Below are positions 21,208 to 27,057 of a stretch of DNA of 50,119 nucleotides, one piece after another (position 1 is the stretch's first letter; the number at the start of each line of letters is the position of its first letter). This DNA comes from Rhizobacter sp. (GTDB lineage Bacteria > Pseudomonadota > Gammaproteobacteria > Burkholderiales > Burkholderiaceae_C): NCBI GenBank assembly GCA_025355745.1, contig JANXZA010000052.1:1-50119 (forward strand), in the 5' to 3' direction. Under the pieces are notes generated by a model, which was not told where the DNA came from, did no database searches, and saw nothing but the letters and a program-made list of their open reading frames with translations. The position numbers and the translations under genes are program-made.

Positions 21208-21936
21208 CTACTTCTCGCCCTTGGACCCCAGGTGTTTCGTGATCAAGGAAGCGAGCTGCCGCATCACCCCATAGCCCGAGGCGGGTTCTTCGGCCAGCAC
21301 CCGCAGCACCTCGGCGCCGTTCAGTCGCAGCAGCGTCGAGGGTTCGATGCAGGCGGCCTTGGCGATGCGCTTCGGCTGGTCTTCAAGCAAGGCTGCCCAG
21401 CCGAACACCTCGCCCTTGCGCAACATGAAGCCCGCCAGGCTGGTGCGGTCCTCGCGCCCGATCACGAACTCAACCCGGCCCGACTCGAGGATGTAGAGGT
21501 CGTCGGCTGCGTCGCCGACGTCGTACAGCGTGCTCAGGCTGGCGTGCACCTCGCGGCGCGCCAGCGCATCGAGCCGGGCGATCACCGCGTCTGATGCGCC
21601 CTTGAACAACGCCGATACCCTCAGCGCGCTGGCCTGCAGCACGAAGATGTCGCCGCCTTCGTGCTCGATCTGGAAGCGCTCCAGCGGCGCCTCGGCCAGG
21701 CCCATCGCATCGCCGGTGGTGATGTCCCACTGCCACAGGTGCTGGTGGCAGGTGAGGGTGGCGCCGTCGAAGAAACCTTCGTCCAGGCACACGTCCTGGT
21801 GCGGGCACAGGCCTTGGTAGCCGTAGTAGGCGTCGCCGCTGTTGGCGATCAGCACCTTCACGCCGAGCGAGCTGTCGTAGCTCTTCATTCCGTTGAGCGG
21901 AATGTCGCTGGCCTTGCAGATGTGGATGCGCTTCAT
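21208..21936 (-). CDS. Rieske ferredoxin fused to a C-terminal cyclic-nucleotide-binding-like domain
   Basis: A 242-residue two-domain protein. Residues 1-105 form a Rieske [2Fe-2S] ferredoxin with Cys44-Pro-His46, 16 residues, then Cys63-His-Gln-His66, the soluble oxygenase-ferredoxin type. Residues about 112-240 form a cNBD: YDVGDAADDLYILESGRV and GEVFGWAALLEDQPKRIAKA, again with Trp in place of the Glu that contacts the cyclic nucleotide ribose. Placement directly after the reductase gene says it carries electrons from the reductase to the Rieske oxygenase. A ligand-binding module on this electron carrier suggests allosteric control. The frame is uninterrupted and the arrangement is unknown to me. 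Confidence 0.92.
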   Translation of the reverse strand: MKRIHICKASDIPLNGMKSYDSSLGVKVLIANSGDAYYGYQGLCPHQDVCLDEGFFDGATLTCHQHLWQWDITTGDAMGLAEAPLERFQIEHEGGDIFVLQASALRVSALFKGASDAVIARLDALARREVHASLSTLYDVGDAADDLYILESGRVEFVIGREDRTSLAGFMLRKGEVFGWAALLEDQPKRIAKAACIEPSTLLRLNGAEVLRVLAEEPASGYGVMRQLASLITKHLGSKGEK

Positions 21937-21945
21937 GCCAGGCCT

Positions 21946-22995
21946 TCAGCTGAACTTGTCGTAGCGTATGTTGTCGCTCGACACGCGCGACATCAGCAGC
22001 ATGCGCACGCTGGCATCGACGGCCGGCGTGGGCCCGGCCAGGTAGGCGCGCAGCCCTTGATAACGACCCTGCATGTGGCGCTCGGCCGCCAGGTGGACGA
22101 AGCCGGTGTCGAAGGCGAGCAAGGGGTACGCGGCCTGGTCGGCAGCCGAGGCCGCACCGTCCGACAGCGCGACCATCACGTGCAGCTTGTCGCCACACTG
22201 CGCGCGCAGCCGCGACAGCACGTCGAGGTAGAAGGCGTCTTTCATCGAGCGCACGCCGAAGAACACATTGCCGCTGTGCTCGGCGAAATAGTTCTCACCG
22301 GCAGCCCGCGCCAGGATCGCCATCATCCCGGCGATGCCGCTGCCGCCCGCGATGCACAGGATGTTCTTCGCGATCGACGGGTAGAACGTGGCGCTGCCGA
22401 GCGGGCCGAACAGCTCGACCTCGGCGCCGTCGCGTGACTCGGGTGCCGATGACGAGAACAGCCACTCCGACAACTTGCCACCCGGCTTGTTCTTCACGAC
22501 GAACTGCAGCGATCTGGCGCCGCGCTCGTAGTTGACCATCGACCAGCCGCGGTAGCCGGCGATGCCCGGCACGCGGATCAGCACGAACTGGCCGGCGTCG
22601 AAGTCCATCGGCGTGTCGATGTCGATGTGCAGGTCGATCACATCGTGCGTCAGCATCTGGCTGCTGCGAATCCGGCCCTTGATGGCGGCCGGCACGCACA
22701 CGCCGGGGTCGAAGTCTTCGACGAAGCTGGCCACCTCGACCGACACATCGCCGCGCGCGCTGCACTGACACATCAGGAAGTCGTCAGCGTGCTTGAAGTA
22801 CTTGCGGCCCGGCGCATCGGGCCAGGCGTCGTCGATCTCGCCCGACAACAAGCGCGCCTTGCAGGTGCCGCAGGTGCCGCTGCCGCATTCGTAGGGCAGG
22901 CCGATGGCCTGGCTGAGGCCGGCGTAGAGGATCTTGTCTGCCGGCGCGGCATCGAAGTGATGCGCGCGGTTTCTGGCGTTGAGCTGGATCTTCAT
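21946..22995 (-). CDS. Oxygenase reductase: [2Fe-2S] ferredoxin-FAD-NAD(P)H reductase
   Basis: A 349-residue electron-transfer flavoprotein. Residues 1-95 are a plant-type ferredoxin domain with the cluster ligands in YECGSGTCGTCKARLLSG and a later Cys in FLMCQCSARG. Then comes an FAD domain (YRGWSMVNYERG as the RxYS-like flavin motif variant) and an NAD-binding domain (NILCIAGGSGIAGMMAI, then the C-terminal YLAGPTPAVDASV). This organisation matches reductases such as BenC, DmpP and MsmD. It starts 36 bases after the beta-subunit gene and is followed by the Rieske-cNBD carrier. Confidence 0.93.
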   Translation of the reverse strand: MKIQLNARNRAHHFDAAPADKILYAGLSQAIGLPYECGSGTCGTCKARLLSGEIDDAWPDAPGRKYFKHADDFLMCQCSARGDVSVEVASFVEDFDPGVCVPAAIKGRIRSSQMLTHDVIDLHIDIDTPMDFDAGQFVLIRVPGIAGYRGWSMVNYERGARSLQFVVKNKPGGKLSEWLFSSSAPESRDGAEVELFGPLGSATFYPSIAKNILCIAGGSGIAGMMAILARAAGENYFAEHSGNVFFGVRSMKDAFYLDVLSRLRAQCGDKLHVMVALSDGAASAADQAAYPLLAFDTGFVHLAAERHMQGRYQGLRAYLAGPTPAVDASVRMLLMSRVSSDNIRYDKFS

Positions 22996-23031
22996 GGGGC
23001 GCTCAAGAATTTAGGGTCAGAGAGGGTCGGC

Positions 23032-23535
23032 TCAGAACGGAATGTGGTAGCCGAAACCCAGCATCCGCGTCTGCAAGCGAACCTCGCGGGCCAGCAGCTT
23101 GGGTGCCTCACCGGCAAGGCTGATCAGGTCGTGCAGCTTGCCGACCGCGAACAGCTCGGTGGCACCGCCGTCGAGCGCGGTCTTGAACACCTGCAAGGCG
23201 CTGACCACCTGCGCCTGCTGCGCGGCCGCGTCTTCCTTGACGGTGTAGACGGTGACATGGCGGGTCAGCGGCGACTGGTCGCTGTTGTGCTTGGGCAGGT
23301 TGCCGAACAGCGACTGCATGCCGGTCTTGTCGTGCTCCAGCCAGGTCATGTCCTTGCGGATCTCCGGGCTGTAGGCGGTGATCTTGTAGGTGTAGGCCGG
23401 ATCGCACAGATCGAGGTAGGCGCTGAACTGCTTGTCGTCCAGGGTCATGCAGGACGTGCAGATGAGTTCGGAGATGGCGTGTCGATGGTCCACGGGCGGC
23501 CTCGCGTCGGTTGCGTATTGCGTCGAAGCGCTCAA
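23032..23535 (-). CDS. Rieske oxygenase small (beta) subunit
   Basis: A 167-residue NTF2-like fold protein, the structural beta subunit of a ring-hydroxylating-type oxygenase. It shows the N-terminal helix HRHAISELICTSCMTLDDKQFSAYLDLCDPAYTYKI and the strand segments SPLTRHVTVYTVKEDAA and VVSALQVFKTAL. The size (about 19 kDa) is like MsmB of methanesulfonate monooxygenase. The start codon overlaps the alpha-subunit stop by four bases (23532-23535), ensuring matched synthesis. Confidence 0.85.
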   Translation of the reverse strand: MSASTQYATDARPPVDHRHAISELICTSCMTLDDKQFSAYLDLCDPAYTYKITAYSPEIRKDMTWLEHDKTGMQSLFGNLPKHNSDQSPLTRHVTVYTVKEDAAAQQAQVVSALQVFKTALDGGATELFAVGKLHDLISLAGEAPKLLAREVRLQTRMLGFGYHIPF

Positions 23536-24761
23536 GCGGCCACCGATGGCTCGGCCGCAGCGGGTTGGATCGGGTCGCGAGACAGCGGGTCATGCGCCGG
23601 GCGCCCCATGCGCTTGCTCCACTCGGCGTAGAAGTGGCGCATGCCGCCTTCGTCGTGAATCGTCATGTTCTCTTCACGGCCGTGCAGCACCCATTTGCTG
23701 TCGGTGCGCTCGCGCATCGCCAGGCCTTGACCGTGCACGCCAAGCAGGTCTTCGTGCAGGTTGCGGCCGAACGGACCCCAGATCTGATTGTGGTCACGCA
23801 CGCGCTCGGCGCGCTGCTCCGGCGTGTCGCTCTTCAGGCCCAGGCCGCGGAACTCGATCAGCAGCTGGTTCGGCCCGAGCGGAATCGCGGTGTCCATGCG
23901 CAGCACCGAGGTGCGCAGGTTGTAGGTCATGCCGGGGAACACGTCGATCAGCACCCAGCCACCCGGTGCCAGGCCGGGCCAGCCGACCCCGCGCGCCTTG
24001 CTGCCGTCGTACGCGTCGTACTTGATCGACATCGAACCGACCGACGCGTGGCCGTTCGGATAGCCGGTGTATTTGCGCTCGAAGTAGCCGGGCTGGATCA
24101 TCCCGGTGATGCGGTTGAAGTAGTGCATGTAGTCGTGATAGAACTCGCTGTTCGTGTCGTGCCACAGCTTGTAGTTCGTGTTCACCACGGCCTTGTGATA
24201 GTGGAAGACCTCGAGCGGCATGCTCAGGTTTTCTTCCAGCATGCCCATTGCGTCGCCGATGAATTCGCCCAGCGTGCCGCTGTCGTCATCGAGGTTCACC
24301 CACACGAATCCGCCATAGCCGATCGAGGTCTTGACCTCGCGCAGGCCGGCGTTCTCGCAGGTGAAGCGCTCCTGGTAACCCTGCTTGGCGCGCGAGATGT
24401 CGATGCAGTCGCCCTTGGCATTGAATGACCACGCGTGGAAGATGCAGGTGATGCGCTTGGCGTTGCCCACCGGGTCGTAGAGCAACGTGTTGCCGCGATG
24501 CGGGCAGATGTTGTAGAAGCTGCGCACCGTCATGTCTTCACCGCGGATCACGATCAGCGGCGCGCCGCTCGGGTGGTTGAAGGTGCGGTAGTCGTAAGCG
24601 CCTTGAAGCTCGGATTCGTGGCAGGCAATGATCCAGGCCTTGCCGAAAATCTTCTGCTGCTCTTCGCGAAAGATCTGCTCGCTGGTGTAGATCTCGGTGC
24701 TGACGAAGTGCGTGTCGGGGAACTGGGGGCGCTCGTTCCACTCGGCTGAATTACGCGACAT
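23532..24761 (-). CDS. Rieske non-heme iron oxygenase large (alpha) subunit, candidate sulfonate monooxygenase
   Basis: A 409-residue catalytic subunit. The Rieske cluster ligands are Cys86-x-His88 and, after 17 residues, Cys106-x2-His109. The mononuclear iron site is in HDTNSEFYHDYMHYF: Asp202, Glu206, His209, His213, so the residue that bridges to the neighbouring Rieske domain is Glu rather than Asp, and the two histidines are separated by three residues, not four. The start ATG at 24761 has GGAGA seven bases upstream. Size and gene set (alpha, beta, Rieske ferredoxin, MsmD-like reductase, sulfonate-type ABC importer) match methanesulfonate monooxygenase, but as I recall MsmA has an unusual 26-residue Rieske spacing that this protein lacks. 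Other sulfonates or methylated amines remain possible. Confidence 0.88.
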   Translation of the reverse strand: MSRNSAEWNERPQFPDTHFVSTEIYTSEQIFREEQQKIFGKAWIIACHESELQGAYDYRTFNHPSGAPLIVIRGEDMTVRSFYNICPHRGNTLLYDPVGNAKRITCIFHAWSFNAKGDCIDISRAKQGYQERFTCENAGLREVKTSIGYGGFVWVNLDDDSGTLGEFIGDAMGMLEENLSMPLEVFHYHKAVVNTNYKLWHDTNSEFYHDYMHYFNRITGMIQPGYFERKYTGYPNGHASVGSMSIKYDAYDGSKARGVGWPGLAPGGWVLIDVFPGMTYNLRTSVLRMDTAIPLGPNQLLIEFRGLGLKSDTPEQRAERVRDHNQIWGPFGRNLHEDLLGVHGQGLAMRERTDSKWVLHGREENMTIHDEGGMRHFYAEWSKRMGRPAHDPLSRDPIQPAAAEPSVAA

Positions 24762-24841
24762 TGAACTGTCTCCGTGGTGTGCAAGGGCAGTCGGGTGCAA
24801 GGCGCCGGCGCCGTGGTTGAGAGGGGCTCGGGGCTTGTGAT

Positions 24842-24857
24842 TGCACGCTCCGTGCCC
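24842..24857 (-). promoter_or_regulatory. Sigma-54-type (-24/-12) promoter for the oxygenase/transport operon
   Basis: On the minus strand the sequence reads GGGCACGGAGCGTGCA, against the consensus TGGCACG-N4-TTGCA: 10 of 12 defined positions match and the GG-N10-GC spacing is exact. Predicted transcription start is about 70 bases before the alpha-subunit ATG. An NtrC-family activator gene lies in the same island. The call is by eye; GC-rich DNA gives chance matches. Confidence 0.6.
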
Positions 24858-24941
24858 GCTTCAATCGCCCGAGTTTTCACGCGGTGGGCGGGCTTCCCGG
24901 CGCGTTTTCCGAGGGTTAGTCTTGACCGGGTTGAAGCGTTC

Positions 24942-24959
24942 GCGTTTCATTGCGAAACC
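24942..24959. promoter_or_regulatory. Palindromic activator site, copy 1
   Basis: GCGTTTCATTGCGAAACC contains the dyad GTTTC-N5-GAAAC. It is identical at 15 of 18 positions to a second copy 23 bases downstream. It lies about 85 bases upstream of the leftward sigma-54 promoter and 170 from the rightward one, the position expected for an NtrC-type enhancer. The likely binder is the response regulator at 33049-34461. Confidence 0.6.
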
Positions 24960-24964
24960 TACCG

Positions 24965-24982
24965 GCGTTTCTTATCGAAACC
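24965..24982. promoter_or_regulatory. Palindromic activator site, copy 2
   Basis: GCGTTTCTTATCGAAACC, same GTTTC-N5-GAAAC dyad as copy 1. The 23-base repeat distance puts both on about the same face of the helix, suiting cooperative binding of activator dimers. Confidence 0.6.
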
Positions 24983-25127
24983 CAAAGCGCCGACAGATCG
25001 CCGACAGATGCCGGCAAGGCCCGCCGCGCTGCAATCGCGTTCCCTCAGATGCCTGGCCGATGCTCGCGGGGGCTCGCTGCTGCGGCGCCGTCGCACGCCC
25101 GCTTCACTCGCGCGAGCGCCAGCGGCG

Positions 25128-25143
25128 TGGCATCAAGCTTGCT
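25128..25143 (+). promoter_or_regulatory. Sigma-54-type (-24/-12) promoter for the SulP-soe operon
   Basis: TGGCATCAAGCTTGCT matches the consensus TGGCACG-N4-TTGCW at 10 of 12 defined positions with exact GG-N10-GC spacing. Predicted start of transcription is near 25155, about 65 bases before the SulP ATG. It faces away from the leftward promoter at 24842. Confidence 0.6.
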
Positions 25144-25218
25144 GACGGAGTTGCGGCGCGCCGCGCAGCTTTCCGGCTCGACATCGCGTCTTCGCGCGCT
25201 GTGCGGTCCGGCTTGAAA

Positions 25219-27057
25219 ATGATGGCAACCCCTGAAGTCTGGCTCCACAAACTGATGCCGATGCTGCGCTGGTGGCCGCTCGTCAACCGCCGCAGCCTGC
25301 GGGCGGACCTGATCGCCGGACTGACCGGCACCATCATCCTGGTGCCGCAGGCGGTGGCCTACGCCAGCATCGCCGGCCTGCCCCCCGAGTACGGTCTGTA
25401 CACCGCCATCGTGCCGGTCATCATCGCCGCGCTGTTCGGCTCGTCGCTGCACCTGGTTTCCGGGCCGACGGCGGCCTTGTCGATCGTGATCTTCGCCACC
25501 ATCAGCCCGCTGGCCGCGCCCGGCAGCGCCGCCTATATCCAGCTCGTCATCACGCTGACCTTTCTTTGCGGCCTATTGATGCTCGTGATGGGTTTTGCGC
25601 GCCTGGGGTTCCTGGTCAACTTCATCTCGCACAGCGTGGTGGTCGGCTTCACGGCGGGTGCCGCCGTGCTGATTGCCAGCAGCCAGTTGAAGAACTTCTT
25701 CGGGGTGTCGGCGGCGGCCAGTGCGTCCTTCATCGAGACGCTGTCGCGCTTTGCGCAAGCCCTGCCCAACGCCAACCCCTATGTGATCAGCGTCGGCGCG
25801 GTGACGCTGCTGGTCGGCGTCGGCACCCGCAAATACCTGCCGAAGCTGCCGCACATGATCAGCGCGATGCTGGTCGGCAGCGCCTATGCGGCCGCCTTGC
25901 AGACGGCCTTCGGCAACGGCATCGGCATTGCGACGGTCGATGCGATCCCACGCAGCCTGCCGCCGCTGTCGCTGCCCGAACTGTCGGTGCGCACGCTGCG
26001 TGAACTGGGTGCGATTGCGCTGGCGCTGACGATGTTGTCGTTGACCGAAGCCATCGCAATCGCGCGCGCGGTGGCGCTGAAGTCGGGCCAGCGCATCGAC
26101 AGCAGCCAGGAGTTCATCGGCCAGAGCCTGGCCAACCTGCTCGGCAGCTTCGCCTCCAGCTACGTGTCGAGCGGCTCGTTCACGCGCAGCGGCGTCAACT
26201 ATTCGGCCGGTGCGCGCACGCCGCTCGCGCCAGTGTTCTCGGCGCTGTTTCTGGTGCTGACGCTGATTGCGTTCGCGCCGCTGGTGCGCTTTCTGCCGAT
26301 CGCGTCAATGGCGGCGATTCTGTTGATGGTCGCGTACTCGCTCGTCGATGCGCACCACATCGCCACGATCGTTCGCACCAGCCGGGCCGAAGCGGCGATC
26401 CTGTTCGCGACCTTCCTCGCCACGCTGTTCCTGCACCTCGAGTTCGCGATCTATGTCGGCGTGCTGTTGTCGTTGATGGTGTTTCTGGAGCGCACCGCGC
26501 GGCCGACGCTGCGCAACGCGGTGCCGGCGCCGGGTGTGGGCAGCTACCACTTCATCGCCCAGACGAACGAGCCCGATTGCTGCCAGTTGAAGATGGTGTT
26601 CATCGACGGCGCGATCTACTTCGGCGCGGTCGATCATGTGCAACGCAACCTGCGCGAGATCGACGCCGAGCATCCGGCCCACAAGCACCTGCTGGTGCTC
26701 GCACCCGGCATCAATTCCGTCGACAGCTCGGGGGCCGAGCTGCTGGCGCAAGAGGCGCGCCGGCGCAAGGCGATGGGCGGCGCGCTCTACTTTCACCGCC
26801 TGCCGCCGCCGGTGGTCGAGACCCTCGAGCGCGCCGGCCATCTGCAAGAGATCGGGCGCGAGAACCTGTTCAGCATCGGTCAGGACGTCGTCGACGCTAT
26901 CTACTCGAAGCTCGACTCCGACGTCTGCCGCACCTGCACGACGCGCATCTTCCGGCAGTGTCAGGGCGCGCTGCCGAACGGGATGCCACGGCAACCGCAG
27001 CAAGCCCGCGAACACCCCATCGCCACTTTCCCAAGGATCTTCCAGGCCACCCCATGA
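25219..27057 (+). CDS. SulP family inorganic anion (sulfate) transporter with STAS domain
   Basis: A 612-residue inner-membrane carrier. About residues 20-440 form the SulP core (RADLIAGLTGTIILVPQAVAYASIAGLPPEYGLYTA; LTEAIAIARAVALKSGQRIDSSQEFIGQSLANLLGSF), followed by a cytoplasmic STAS domain (about 455-570). A Cys-rich tail, DVCRTCTTRIFRQCQG, might bind metal or sense redox. SulP carriers move sulfate, bicarbonate or similar anions. The stop overlaps the soeA start by four bases (27054-27057), so sulfate/sulfite handling with SoeABC is likely. The start is one of two adjacent ATGs at 25219. Confidence 0.93.
   Translation: MMATPEVWLHKLMPMLRWWPLVNRRSLRADLIAGLTGTIILVPQAVAYASIAGLPPEYGLYTAIVPVIIAALFGSSLHLVSGPTAALSIVIFATISPLAAPGSAAYIQLVITLTFLCGLLMLVMGFARLGFLVNFISHSVVVGFTAGAAVLIASSQLKNFFGVSAAASASFIETLSRFAQALPNANPYVISVGAVTLLVGVGTRKYLPKLPHMISAMLVGSAYAAALQTAFGNGIGIATVDAIPRSLPPLSLPELSVRTLRELGAIALALTMLSLTEAIAIARAVALKSGQRIDSSQEFIGQSLANLLGSFASSYVSSGSFTRSGVNYSAGARTPLAPVFSALFLVLTLIAFAPLVRFLPIASMAAILLMVAYSLVDAHHIATIVRTSRAEAAILFATFLATLFLHLEFAIYVGVLLSLMVFLERTARPTLRNAVPAPGVGSYHFIAQTNEPDCCQLKMVFIDGAIYFGAVDHVQRNLREIDAEHPAHKHLLVLAPGINSVDSSGAELLAQEARRRKAMGGALYFHRLPPPVVETLERAGHLQEIGRENLFSIGQDVVDAIYSKLDSDVCRTCTTRIFRQCQGALPNGMPRQPQQAREHPIATFPRIFQATP

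Larger units (their letters stand above)
24762..25218. other. Divergent regulatory region between the oxygenase and SulP/soe operons
   Basis: 457 bases without a credible gene. It holds one sigma-54-type promoter facing each operon and two near-identical palindromes between them, described separately. The open frame that extends SulP upstream from 24841 is not coding: it overlaps these sites and lacks membrane character. Confidence 0.8.

Noticed and set aside
23532-24761. Naming the oxygenase gene msmA
   Set aside because: The gene context fits, but the Rieske motif spacing is 17 residues, whereas I recall 26 for characterised MsmA. Left as a candidate.
24841-25218. An in-frame extension of about 126 codons upstream of the SulP gene
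   Set aside because: It lacks membrane or domain character, overlaps the palindromes and both sigma-54-type promoters, and the ATG pair at 25219 gives a normal SulP N-terminus.
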